Below, in pieces: positions 1 to 7,067 of a stretch of 14,256 nt of DNA; position 1 is the stretch's first letter; each line of letters begins with the position of its first letter. A program made the position numbers and the translations under genes. The notes under the pieces are model-generated. The model was not told the origin of the DNA. It searched no databases and was given only the letters and a program-made list of their open reading frames with translations. This stretch comes from Planctomycetota bacterium (lineage in GTDB: Bacteria; Planctomycetota; Planctomycetia; Pirellulales; Pirellulaceae), in contig JAJDEH010000462.1 in the NCBI GenBank assembly GCA_029259935.1, positions 1 to 14,256 of the forward strand. Direction: 5' to 3'.

Positions 1-387
1 AATACCGACCTCGATTTGGTCTGTGACATCGACCCCTCCGTGCTGGCCACGGAACTCAAGTCGCACGGTCTAGACGCCCATGTCAGCCACGCCCATGTCA
101 CCCACGGTGGTGATGGCCTGTGGTACGTCTTGTGCGACGACAACGACACTCAACCCGAACCGAATATAGTCCGGTTGCTGGATGCCGTGGATTCGCTCAC
201 GGATTCCGCGCGCGACATTTGGCAACGCTGCTCGAAACGCGAATTCAACGTGGGTTATGATTGTGGCGATGAACCTTGGGCGTTCAATCAGGGACTGTCC
301 AATGACGTACTGCGGCGAATGGCCGCGTGCGGTGCCACCTTTCGCATTACTCTGTATCCGTATCGATCAGAATCTGAACCGACATAG
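1..387 (+). CDS. Hypothetical protein, 3' part of a gene cut by the window edge
   Basis: The reading frame is open from the first base to TAG at 385-387, so this is probably the C-terminal 128 residues of a longer protein; the TTG at 16 need not be the start. The protein is acidic and soluble, with no signal peptide or membrane helix visible. It ends in a conserved-looking segment: CSKREFNVGYDCGDEPWAFN, then a short helix and a 'GATFRITLYPY' strand. That pattern resembles widespread uncharacterised bacterial proteins, but I cannot name a family with confidence and propose no function. It converges on the TPR membrane gene, with 42 bases between the two stop codons and no clear terminator hairpin. 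Confidence 0.7.
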   Translation, partial: NTDLDLVCDIDPSVLATELKSHGLDAHVSHAHVTHGGDGLWYVLCDDNDTQPEPNIVRLLDAVDSLTDSARDIWQRCSKREFNVGYDCGDEPWAFNQGLSNDVLRRMAACGATFRITLYPYRSESEPT

Positions 388-429
388 CTCCGCGCCGGAA
401 AGCACAACGTGGCCGTCGCGCAAACCACT

Positions 430-2259
430 TCAGCCTCCGCCTGATCCGGAACTGGGTGGTGTGATCGCGCTGGAAGACGTGCCGCGCTGCCGTGCTTGCA
501 TGACTTGGGACAGACGTTGCAACAGCAGCCTGTTAGTCGGTTCCATTGTCAGAGCGGTGCGCAGATGATGCTCCGCCTCGGCGAATCGCCGTTCGCTGTA
601 CAGCAAATCGGAGAGATTTCCTCGAGCAATAATCAGTTTGGGATTCATGGCCAAGGCTTTGTTGTATTGTTCTTCGGCGGCTCGGTTGCGTTTCATTTCG
701 AAAAGCACGGTACCGAGGTTGTTACGCACCATGGGATGATCGGGATTGTATTTGATTGCCTGCCGATATTTGCGTTCAGCTTCTTCGAACTTCCCTTGCA
801 GTTGATAGATGTTTCCCAGGTTGTTGTGAGTACTGGCATGATCAGGTTTGGCCTTCAACGCCGCCTCGAAGTGCGGTAGTGCGAGTTCGAGTTCCTTGTT
901 GTCCAGGTAGATCTCGCCCAGATTGTTTTGCGCCAAATAGGAACCGGGGTTCTTTCTGACCGTGTCCTTCCACAGGGTTTCCAAATTGAGATAGACAAAG
1001 CACTGCATCCAGGTCAACGCGCCCAGCACGCAGAGCACTATGCCTACCAGAATCCCCAGCGTATTCCGCTTCTCGGCTTCCATCGATGCCAGCCGATGTC
1101 CGACGAATCCGGCAAGTACCGCGACCAATCCCAGCCCCGCCAGATACTGAAAATGGTCGGCCACGAATGAATATCGCATCGGGTAAACGTCGAAGAAGCC
1201 GAGCGCTGGAACCAGTGTCCCCGCATAAAACAGCACGCCCACCAGCGGCCCGCGTCCTAGCCGATGCCGGGCCAACCACAGCGCCACAAGCACACCGATG
1301 GCCGCTGCGGGATAAACATACTGCCAGGCCGCCGTCGAGTCGATTTCCCAGCGGGGATAGATGAAGGTCAGCTTCGAAGGGCTCAGCAGCTTGGCGGGAT
1401 AAAACCATAGCGCGCGACCGGCGATCAAAAACCGGTCGAGCAACGAGAAATCCCACTGCGGCCCCTTGGCGCCGACGTTGTTCTTTTCCATCCAGGCGGA
1501 CAAGATTCCGAGCGGGGCGCCGATGACAAGGAAGGGCAAAATCGTCAAAACATCGCGCCACATGATCTTTCCGCGTTTCCACCAAGTGATCAGCAGCAGT
1601 GCCGGCGGCAACGTGGAAGTGACCGTCTTGCTGAGCATCGCGCAAACAAACGCCAGCAGGGAAACGCCATACCACCGCCCGCGATTTTCGGTGGGGCGAG
1701 ACTCGTCGAGCCGAGCAAACCGGAAATAAGCCAACATGGCCAGCAAGTAAAACACACCCGACAGGACATTTTTTCGCTCGGTGATCCAAGCAACCGACTC
1801 GACCTGGATCGGATGCAGCGCGAAGACGGCGGCGGCCAGCCATGCGCCTGGAACACGCAGTCCCGTCAGTATCCGATAGACTAACACGGCGGCCAGGCCA
1901 TGCAGCAAGACGTTGACCAGATGATAGCCCGCCGGGAGGTCGCCCCAAAGCCGACGCTCCAGCCAATACGTCGTGTGGACCAGCGGATAGTATTGTGGGA
2001 TCGAGCCCAAGTCGAACCAGATTCGCCCTAGCCCTTCGGCATCCCGCAATCGAAAGTTCTGGACATAAGCTTCGTCATCCCAAATGTAACCACAGCGAAG
2101 CGCCGGCAGATAGGCAATCAGCGTGGCGGCCAGCAACATCACCATCCATATTAGCCGCACTACCGGTCGGGATGGGACGTCCGGCGAGGCTTGCTCGCTT
2201 GATGAATCGCCGTCGGATGGCCGGTCGCTGTCGGGAGCGACGTCGGAGTCCAGAGTCAT
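430..2259 (-). CDS. Polytopic membrane protein with C-terminal TPR repeats (TMTC/PMT-like)
   Basis: This 609-residue protein has a hydrophilic acidic N-tail (1-33) and a first membrane helix near 35-53. A luminal-type 'IWDDE' acidic motif follows (59-63), as after helix 1 of GT-C glycosyltransferases of the PMT/ArnT/TMTC type. About eight to ten more hydrophobic helices run to about 425; 'HPIQVESVAWITERKNVLS' at 149-167 is typical of the TMTC-like family. Residues 440-575 form about four tandem TPR units with the usual N-N-L-G, Y and A-P spacing, then a Ser/Gly-rich tail. The likely role is a membrane glycosyltransferase or a scaffold with a protein-interaction domain; neither donor nor acceptor can be read from the sequence. 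The ATG at 2259-2257 fits the start of the hydrophilic tail, with only a weak GAGA upstream. Confidence 0.88.
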   Translation of the reverse strand: MTLDSDVAPDSDRPSDGDSSSEQASPDVPSRPVVRLIWMVMLLAATLIAYLPALRCGYIWDDEAYVQNFRLRDAEGLGRIWFDLGSIPQYYPLVHTTYWLERRLWGDLPAGYHLVNVLLHGLAAVLVYRILTGLRVPGAWLAAAVFALHPIQVESVAWITERKNVLSGVFYLLAMLAYFRFARLDESRPTENRGRWYGVSLLAFVCAMLSKTVTSTLPPALLLITWWKRGKIMWRDVLTILPFLVIGAPLGILSAWMEKNNVGAKGPQWDFSLLDRFLIAGRALWFYPAKLLSPSKLTFIYPRWEIDSTAAWQYVYPAAAIGVLVALWLARHRLGRGPLVGVLFYAGTLVPALGFFDVYPMRYSFVADHFQYLAGLGLVAVLAGFVGHRLASMEAEKRNTLGILVGIVLCVLGALTWMQCFVYLNLETLWKDTVRKNPGSYLAQNNLGEIYLDNKELELALPHFEAALKAKPDHASTHNNLGNIYQLQGKFEEAERKYRQAIKYNPDHPMVRNNLGTVLFEMKRNRAAEEQYNKALAMNPKLIIARGNLSDLLYSERRFAEAEHHLRTALTMEPTNRLLLQRLSQVMQARQRGTSSSAITPPSSGSGGG

Positions 2260-2576
2260 TTCTCAGATGCCGCGTTGCCAAGGTGGACGGGAGGTGAAAG
2301 AAGGAACTTGCGAAGTGAAGTCAGCATTAGTGGAGTCCGCATTATAGTTGACGTCGCGGCGGAAAATAATGTCCCCTCAATTCGCAATGTGAGCGGACAT
2401 CCCGGATAGCTTGGTGGCCGGACGGCGTAGCCGGTTGGACGTAGGACTAAAACTGGTAGAATTTTAGGTGCTTGCCACCATGGGTCTAAGATTTGGGCCT
2501 TCGGTGAGCGCTCGTCATTGACCCGCGCGACCTTTCGCGAACATGCTGGCGAATTTGATCACCGGACGCGATTTGT
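2260..2576. other. Intergenic region between the TPR gene and the vsr operon
   Basis: These 317 bases separate two divergently transcribed genes. I see no convincing ORF. The stretch should hold promoters for both genes; the only candidate I could place is a plus-strand -35/-10 pair at 2435-2462. GGTGGC at 2413-2418 and GCCACC at 2474-2479 form a weak, widely spaced inverted repeat around that candidate. No insertion-sequence ends, target-site duplications or tRNA remnants were seen that would mark how the restriction module arrived. Confidence 0.5.
2435..2462 (+). promoter_or_regulatory. Possible promoter for the vsr-dcm-restriction operon
   Basis: TTGGAC at 2435-2440 is followed after 16 bases by TAGAAT at 2457-2462, five of six matches to the housekeeping -10 consensus. 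Transcription would start near 2469, leaving a leader of about 108 bases before the vsr ATG. The -35 match is poor and such pairs arise by chance, so this is only a candidate. Confidence 0.25.
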
Positions 2577-2981
2577 ATGGACACTCTCACCAAAGCCGAA
2601 CGCAGCGAGCGCATGGGTCGTGTTCGGTCCAAGGACACGAAACCGGAGCTACGGGTGCGACGCTTGGTCCATTCCTTGGGGTACCGGTTCCGTTTGCATG
2701 GGCGCGACCTGCCCGGGACGCCCGATTTGGTGTTCCCCAGTCGAAAAAAGGTCATCTTTGTGCATGGGTGCTTTTGGCATCGCCACAAGGGTTGTCCAAA
2801 CTCACGCTGGCCAAAGTCGAAACTTGACTTTTGGAGGCCAAAACTCGAAGCTAACAAGCAGCGAGACATCAAGCACAAGAAGCAACTAACGAGGCAAGGA
2901 TGGCAGTATCTCATCGTATGGGAATGCGAAGTAACGGTCGACAACTTGGAACCAAGGATCGTGGAGTTTCTTCAAGCGTGA
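2577..2981 (+). CDS. vsr: Very short patch repair endonuclease (Vsr)
   Basis: This 134-residue protein has the full length and landmarks of Vsr, the mismatch endonuclease that nicks 5' of T in T:G mismatches produced by deamination of 5-methylcytosine. Visible features are the N-terminal 'RSERMGRVRSKDTKPE' segment (9-24), the catalytic 'GTPDLVF' with Asp50, and 'FVHGCFWHRHKGC' (61-73), which carries the active-site histidines (His63, His68) and zinc ligands. 'VWECEV' with Cys117 follows. All expected residues are present, so it looks functional. It is the first gene of the restriction module. Its TGA overlaps the GTG start of the methyltransferase (shared bases 2978-2981), implying translational coupling. 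The start is ATG 2577; no strong Shine-Dalgarno is visible. Confidence 0.95.
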   Translation: MDTLTKAERSERMGRVRSKDTKPELRVRRLVHSLGYRFRLHGRDLPGTPDLVFPSRKKVIFVHGCFWHRHKGCPNSRWPKSKLDFWRPKLEANKQRDIKHKKQLTRQGWQYLIVWECEVTVDNLEPRIVEFLQA

Positions 2982-4168
2982 GATCCATCGAACTGTTCGC
3001 GGGCGCTGGGGGACTCGCCCTGGGGGTGTCCGCCGCCGGCTTCCAGCACGAAGCGGTCGTCGAACGCGACCGAAATTCATGTGACACGATCCGAGAGAAC
3101 GCACGGCTGGGCGTCAAGCCCGTCAAATCTTGGCCGTTGTTCGAGGCGGACGTTACCGAATTTGACTTTAGTCACTATGCGGGCATTGATCTCGTTGCCG
3201 GTGGGCCGCCGTGTCAGCCCTTCTCGATTGGCGGCAAGGCCAAGGGCCACGTTGATCGCCGAAATTTGTTCCCGGAAGTGGTTCGGGCCGTGCGTGAGAC
3301 CCAGCCGCGGGCCATCTTGATCGAAAACGTGAAAGGACTACTAAGGCCAAAGTTCGCGCGTTACTTTGAGTACATACTGCTCCAGCTTACGTATCCCACG
3401 GTGGCCTCGAAAGCTGACGAGGATTGGCGGAGCCATCTGTCGCGGCTAGAACAGCACCACACGAAGGGGCGTCATCGGGGCCTAACGTATCAAGTCGTGT
3501 TTGACTGTCTTAATGCGGCCAATTTCGGAGTGCCCCAGCGTCGCGAGCGCGTGTTCTTTGTCGGCTTTCGCAAAGACTTGGGCATCGAGTGGTCGTTCCC
3601 GCGGCCAACGCACTCTCTAGATGAACTGGTTCGTAGCCAATGGGTGACAGGCGAGTATTGGGACCGTCATGAAATCTCCAAGCGCCCCTGCCCCGATAGA
3701 TTGCGGGCTCGCGTGGATCGCCTCCGTAATGGCCGGCTGTTCGAGTCCGATAGACCGTGGCGAACGGTTCGTGATGCTATCAGTGATTTGCCGGACCCAA
3801 CCAAGGGTGAGTTTGGCATACCGAACCATGTTCACAATCCTGGGGCGAAAACCTACGCAGGACACACCGGAAGTCCACTCGATGAACCCGCGAAGACATT
3901 GAAAGCGGGAGACCATGGTGTTCCGGGGGGGGAGAATATGCTGGCGCATCCGAATGGGAAGGTCCGATACTTTACGGTTAGGGAGAGTGCCCGCTTGCAG
4001 ACCTTCCCGGATGACTTCGTGTTCGCGGGGTCATGGACGGAAACCATGCGGCAGTTGGGCAACGCCGTGGCCGTGAACGTGGCCGAACTGTTGGCAAACA
4101 CCATCAAGGCCGAATTGACAAGGAAGCGTCGGCTTGACAACGCCCTTCAATCCACTGGACAAACGTAA
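2978..4168 (+). CDS. dcm: DNA (cytosine-5-)-methyltransferase of the restriction-modification module
   Basis: A type II C5-cytosine methyltransferase of 396 residues that transfers methyl from S-adenosylmethionine to cytosine. Conserved motifs appear in order: motif I 'ELFAGAGGLALG' (5-16), motif IV 'GGPPCQPFS' with catalytic Cys79, motif VI 'ENV' (116-118), and motif VIII 'QRRERVFFVG' (187-196). A target-recognition region follows, with 'GHTGSPLDEPAKTLKAGDHG' at 295-314, then 'RLQTFPD' and motif X 'RQLGNAVAVNVAE' (358-370). I chose GTG 2978 because motif I sits right behind it and it overlaps the vsr stop by four bases; the frame is open to ATG 2900, but that lies inside vsr and adds residues unlike the family. 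The gene contains a CCGCGG site at 3305-3310, the sequence predicted for its partner nuclease. The symbol is generic; specificity is inferred, not shown. Confidence 0.95.
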   Translation: MRSIELFAGAGGLALGVSAAGFQHEAVVERDRNSCDTIRENARLGVKPVKSWPLFEADVTEFDFSHYAGIDLVAGGPPCQPFSIGGKAKGHVDRRNLFPEVVRAVRETQPRAILIENVKGLLRPKFARYFEYILLQLTYPTVASKADEDWRSHLSRLEQHHTKGRHRGLTYQVVFDCLNAANFGVPQRRERVFFVGFRKDLGIEWSFPRPTHSLDELVRSQWVTGEYWDRHEISKRPCPDRLRARVDRLRNGRLFESDRPWRTVRDAISDLPDPTKGEFGIPNHVHNPGAKTYAGHTGSPLDEPAKTLKAGDHGVPGGENMLAHPNGKVRYFTVRESARLQTFPDDFVFAGSWTETMRQLGNAVAVNVAELLANTIKAELTRKRRLDNALQSTGQT

Positions 4169-4742
4169 TCTGGGAATCAGCGTGGCAAACGCCATGCTTG
4201 ACCAACCAGACGCCGCGTTGCCGCCAGAGCCTTTTGAAGGAGCCGGAATCTACGCGATCTACTACCGAGGCTTGTATCCACCCTACGAGAAAATCGCCAA
4301 GAAAGATCGGCGAGATTACCGTTCGCCAATCTACGTTGGCAAGGCGGTTCCACCCGGAGCACGTAAGGGCGGATTCGATTTGGGCGCGAATGCCGGCAAG
4401 GCATTACACGACCGGTTGCGCGAACATGCCAAGTCGATTGAACAGGTTTCCAATCTCGATTTGTCCGACTTCCGTTGTCGGTATTTGGTCGTCGACGACA
4501 TCTGGATTCCGCTGGGCGAGTCGTTGCTCGTCGAAAAATTCCATCCGATCTGGAACAAGGTGGTCGACGGCTTCGGCAACCATGATCCCGGAAAGGGTCG
4601 ATACAACCAACAACGGTCACCGTGGGACGTGCTGCACCCCGGCAGATCTTGGGCGGAGAAGTGCGCGGAGAACTTACGATCGGAAGCCGAGATATTACAG
4701 TTAGTGGCCGACTTTCTATCGAGTGATCGCGCGACTCGTTAG
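4134..4742 (+). CDS. Eco29kI-family type II restriction endonuclease (GIY-YIG fold)
   Basis: This 202-residue protein matches Eco29kI-type restriction enzymes, which cut CCGCGG using a GIY-YIG nuclease core. It shows 'GIYAIYY' (38-44), 'PIYVGKAVPPGARKGG' (65-80), 'RLREHAKSI' (94-102), 'NLDLSDFRCRYLVV' (107-120) and 'WNKVVDGFGNHDPGKGR' (140-156), then 'WDVLHPGRSWAEKC'. The presumed catalytic set, Tyr40, Tyr67, Arg94, His98, Glu129 and Asn141, is complete and spaced nearly as in Eco29kI. The start is TTG 4134, supported by AAGGA at 4120-4124 nine bases upstream and by a family-like 'FNPLDKRNLG' N-terminus. It overlaps the methyltransferase by 35 bases in another frame, so nuclease translation probably depends on ribosomes finishing the methyltransferase. 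Cleavage specificity is inferred from homology. Confidence 0.93.
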   Translation: MTTPFNPLDKRNLGISVANAMLDQPDAALPPEPFEGAGIYAIYYRGLYPPYEKIAKKDRRDYRSPIYVGKAVPPGARKGGFDLGANAGKALHDRLREHAKSIEQVSNLDLSDFRCRYLVVDDIWIPLGESLLVEKFHPIWNKVVDGFGNHDPGKGRYNQQRSPWDVLHPGRSWAEKCAENLRSEAEILQLVADFLSSDRATR

Positions 4743-4868
4743 AGGTTGCCGATAGCGTTTCAATTTGAGAGCCATTTCATCCTCCGTCGCCGCGGATTGG
4801 CGGATATCCATCATCGCTTGCAGCCCAGGCTCCGATGTTTGATACTTGATTGTATCGCTGCCCACCAA
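4716..4868 (-). other. Coding-like minus-strand segment, possible small or remnant gene
   Basis: On the minus strand, a 50-codon frame from TTG 4868 to TAG 4718-4716 reads with protein-like composition: '...YQTSEPGLQAMMDIR', then 'ATEDEMALKLKRYRQPL'. It is preceded in frame by TAA (4874-4872) and a further open stretch. It lies in the gap after the restriction gene and runs into that gene's last 27 bases. It could be the 3' end of an old gene damaged when the restriction module inserted, a small protein, or chance. No Shine-Dalgarno site or family is recognised. Confidence 0.2.
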
Positions 4869-4953
4869 CGATTACGCCTGCACGAGCTTGCCAGACTCGC
4901 CGATTTGTCAGGGGCCAGAAGTCCGTTGGGCGGGCACCGGAACGGATCTTGTC

Positions 4954-5451
4954 ATGGTTCGAAAATTTCCAACTCCACGTTGGTTGCGATTTAGCTTGCG
5001 GGCGTCGCTGATGGCGTTCACGCTGGGGGCGGTTGCCCTCGCTTGGAATGCCGCGGCGATTCGAAAATACTTCGAGCATGAACCGCTGCTTGAGCTTTCG
5101 CCGCCTCCGGCTGAAGATGCATTCCAAGCTCCGCCTCATTATGTTCGCGCAATGGAGGCACTAAAACGCAAGGAGATTCGTCCTGGAATGTCCGTTGCTG
5201 ACCTCTTTGCGATTTCAGCGCCTGATCGGCTGGAAACCATCGGCCCTTTTGTCGAGTGCACATTCACTGGGTTCGTTGGATACCAACACTTAACCGTCAT
5301 TGCCAAGAACGATGGCCTTGTCCGCGCGATCGATTCGGGATGTACCTATGACAATCTATTCTTCGACGAAATGACGCCCGAAGACAATGCTGAATACGAA
5401 CGAGCGCTAAACCACGTGTATTTGTCAGAACTCGATCAGGGCACACAATGA
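4954..5451 (+). CDS. Hypothetical planctomycete-type membrane-anchored protein
   Basis: The protein is 165 residues from ATG 4954. It opens with a basic leader and one hydrophobic helix, 'RFSLRASLMAFTLGAVALAW' (12-31), a hallmark N-terminus of many planctomycete proteins, which probably anchors it in the cytoplasmic membrane. The rest is soluble and acidic, with 'GMSVADLFAI' and a 'YQHLTVIAKNDGLVRAI' strand pair. No enzyme motif is visible and I do not recognise a family. The frame is open back to a TTG at 4846, but those residues are unlike a leader and the helix would then start far inside, so the ATG is preferred. Its TGA overlaps the ATG of the next gene (ATGA at 5448-5451), indicating an operon. 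Confidence 0.7.
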   Translation: MVRKFPTPRWLRFSLRASLMAFTLGAVALAWNAAAIRKYFEHEPLLELSPPPAEDAFQAPPHYVRAMEALKRKEIRPGMSVADLFAISAPDRLETIGPFVECTFTGFVGYQHLTVIAKNDGLVRAIDSGCTYDNLFFDEMTPEDNAEYERALNHVYLSELDQGTQ

Positions 5452-5963
5452 AACCTATTCAAGCGAATGGTAGCGTGACCAAGATATCATCGCCCTGGAC
5501 GTTTTTCTAAAAACGTGTCTTTCCCACTTTGTGGTTCGGGATTCTCGCGCTGTTTTTTTGTGTTGGAGTGGCCCGTGGAATTGGGCGCAATCAGATTCTC
5601 GAGTTTTTACCTTTGATCATCATACCGCTCTTCATGGCTATCTGCGGCTACAGCGTGATGCGAACCTATGTATTCGGCCTGGTTGATGAGGTCTGGGATT
5701 GCGGCGAGACACTGTTGGTTCGCAACAAGGGACGTGAAGCCGACATCGCTCTCGCCGACTGTGTGAACCTGAACTACACCGGCTTGATGAATCCACCTCG
5801 TATCACACTTATGCTGCGAATCGACACGGAGTTTGGAACCGAGATTGCCTTTGTGCCGACTTTTCATCAAGTTGTGTTGCCTTTCTTTCCCTTTTCACTG
5901 CCGCGAGTCGCGCAAGAATTAGTCGAACGAATCGACGCGGCGAGACGTGCGTCCGGAAAATAG
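5448..5963 (+). pseudogene. Small membrane protein gene with an in-frame nonsense codon (TAA at codon 21)
   Basis: Reading from ATG 5448, which overlaps the upstream stop, gives 'MKPIQANGSVTKISSPWTFF', then TAA at 5508-5510, then the same frame continues 'KRVFPTLWFGILALFFCVG' and runs open to TAG 5963. The whole frame would encode about 171 residues with two membrane helices, then 'VDEVWDCGETLLVRNKGREA', 'NLNYTGLMNPPRITLMLRID' and a C-terminal 'VAQELVERIDAARR' helix. This matches my memory of a small uncharacterised membrane-protein family whose members read 'FFYKRVFP' here, so the TAA likely replaces a Tyr codon (TAT/TAC) by one base. The downstream part could be translated from TTG 5529 as 144 residues, but that start lies in the middle of the conserved segment. 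Alternatives are a sequencing error or readthrough. Confidence 0.68.
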
Positions 5964-6003
5964 CTCATGGACGAGCATTTGCGTTGGTCGCACTGGATCG
6001 AAA

Positions 6004-6030
6004 CGGGCGCGGATCAACCGCCCGCTTTTT
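6004..6030 (+). terminator. Possible intrinsic terminator after the small-gene pair
   Basis: CGGGCG (6004-6009) pairs with CGCCCG (6019-6024) across a nine-base loop, and CTTTTT follows. It lies about 40 bases after the stop of the nonsense-bearing gene and overlaps the last codons of the convergent minus-strand gene, so part of its composition may be coding constraint. The stem is short but GC-only. Confidence 0.35.
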
Positions 6031-6739
6031 CTTCCGCTTTGCGTTGGCGATACTCGGCCAAGATGCCTTCGGGGTCGTCTTCAAAGGCATCCTTACAGCC
6101 GGTGCAGCAGACGTAGTACGTTTTGCCTTCGTGCATCACGGCGATGGTTCCCTGGCCGCCCGTGACGACGCATTCGACGAAGGACGTCCCCTTGCCGAAA
6201 TTGCTGCCCTGACGAGTGTAGCCCACCTCGGCCAGCCTCGCGAAACGGCTTTCGCCGGATGCTCGCTCATACAAAACCACCAGCCGTTTGCCGGCCGCCA
6301 CCAAACGAATCGAAATCCGGTCGGGCATGCCTTCAACCGCGTCGTCAGCGATCAGCACGAGCTTGTTGTCTTCGCTCAGGCTGCCGGTGTACTTCACTTT
6401 TTGATCGCCGTCGGCCGTGGTGGCTCGCAACTGGTACTGGCCCGCCTTGTCGGCAGGATACAGCGCGCCCTGCTTGAAATACTTACCCTTGCTGGAATCG
6501 AAACGCAGCAAGGCTTCGTCGTCGGTGAACTTCCAAGCCCAATCCGACTGTTCGATCCACGCACCGCGATTCGAACCGCGGCGTAACTGGCCAACTCCGC
6601 GCCAGGCTCCGACATAATCTTGCAACTTGGACAGCGCCTTTTTGTCGGAATTGATGCTCCGCTTGGGAGTGGGCGAATCGGCGGCCAGCAACAACAGGCA
6701 GAGAACGGGCAGCAGGTACAGACTCTTTCTTACGCTCAT
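6014..6739 (-). CDS. Secreted hypothetical protein with C-terminal YHS/TRASH-like cysteine motif
   Basis: The 241-residue protein has an N-terminal signal sequence ('MSVRKSLYLLPVLCLLLLAA', 1-20) and so is exported. The central part (about 35-175) looks like a lipocalin-like beta-strand domain, with 'YVGAWRGVGQLRRG' followed by alternating strands. The C-terminal part has a Cys at 190 ('ECVVTGG') and 'GKTYYVCCTGCKDAFEDDPE' (205-224) with Cys211, Cys212 and Cys215. This is the CxxC-type signature of YHS/TRASH metal-binding domains, in which 'YYVCC.GC' plus an aspartate-rich helix is usual. A periplasmic metal-sensing or metal-carrying role is plausible but unproven. The ATG 6739-6737 start is favoured by the signal peptide directly behind it. 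It is convergent with the small-gene pair and has no operon partner here. Confidence 0.8.
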   Translation of the reverse strand: MSVRKSLYLLPVLCLLLLAADSPTPKRSINSDKKALSKLQDYVGAWRGVGQLRRGSNRGAWIEQSDWAWKFTDDEALLRFDSSKGKYFKQGALYPADKAGQYQLRATTADGDQKVKYTGSLSEDNKLVLIADDAVEGMPDRISIRLVAAGKRLVVLYERASGESRFARLAEVGYTRQGSNFGKGTSFVECVVTGGQGTIAVMHEGKTYYVCCTGCKDAFEDDPEGILAEYRQRKAEEKAGG

Positions 6740-6897
6740 GAGCTTTCACCAGTAAGAAACCAATGTCGGACGGTCAACGCATCTAACCCCGCCACCCGTG
6801 GAAAGTTTTATTCCAGCGAAGCTGATTGCAACAATCTCAGCCTATCTTTTTTGCCCTCCTAGATCAAACCAACAACCGGCAGGCCTCAGCCGCGCCG

Positions 6898-6929
6898 TCG
6901 TAAAGGCCAAGAATCGTAAAGGCCAAGAA
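6898..6929. repeat. Perfect 16-bp tandem direct repeat
   Basis: TCGTAAAGGCCAAGAA occurs twice head to tail, at 6898-6913 and 6914-6929, with no mismatch. It probably arose by slippage or recent duplication in non-coding DNA upstream of the EEP gene. A paired regulatory site is possible but unsupported. Confidence 0.9.
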
Positions 6930-7061
6930 CTGGTGCCGTGGGGCGGCAATTGGGACGGCAATGTCGCCAGGATCGCTACTTTTCCTCCAATCCTCAAGAT
7001 CCCCGCTCTCGCAGGTCGATACCAGATAACGCGCATGTCCGTTCTTGGTTTCGTGGATGAA

Positions 7062-7067
7062 AAGGAG
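7062..7067 (+). promoter_or_regulatory. Strong Shine-Dalgarno site that sets the EEP gene start
   Basis: AAGGAG lies six bases before GTG 7074 (three before the adjacent GTG 7071). It is one of the strongest ribosome sites in the window and supports GTG over the upstream ATG at 7035 or the TTG at 6798. Confidence 0.7.

Noticed and set aside
842..1966. 374-codon minus-strand frame inside the TPR membrane gene
   Set aside because: It is rich in Arg, Gly and Ala without domain structure, while the overlapping frame gives membrane helices and TPR repeats.
2347..2370. TTGACG near 2347 as a -35 box
   Set aside because: No acceptable -10 box lies 16-18 bases downstream; TAATGT is only about 14 bases away.
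2900..2977. ATG 2900 as methyltransferase start
   Set aside because: It lies within vsr and adds 26 residues not expected before motif I; GTG 2978 overlaps the vsr stop by four bases and fits the family length.
4134..4742. GIY-YIG domain read as a UvrC-like or homing endonuclease
   Set aside because: The specific 'NLDLSDF', 'GFGNHDPGKGR' and 'HPGRSWAEKC' segments and the adjacent methyltransferase point to the Eco29kI restriction family.
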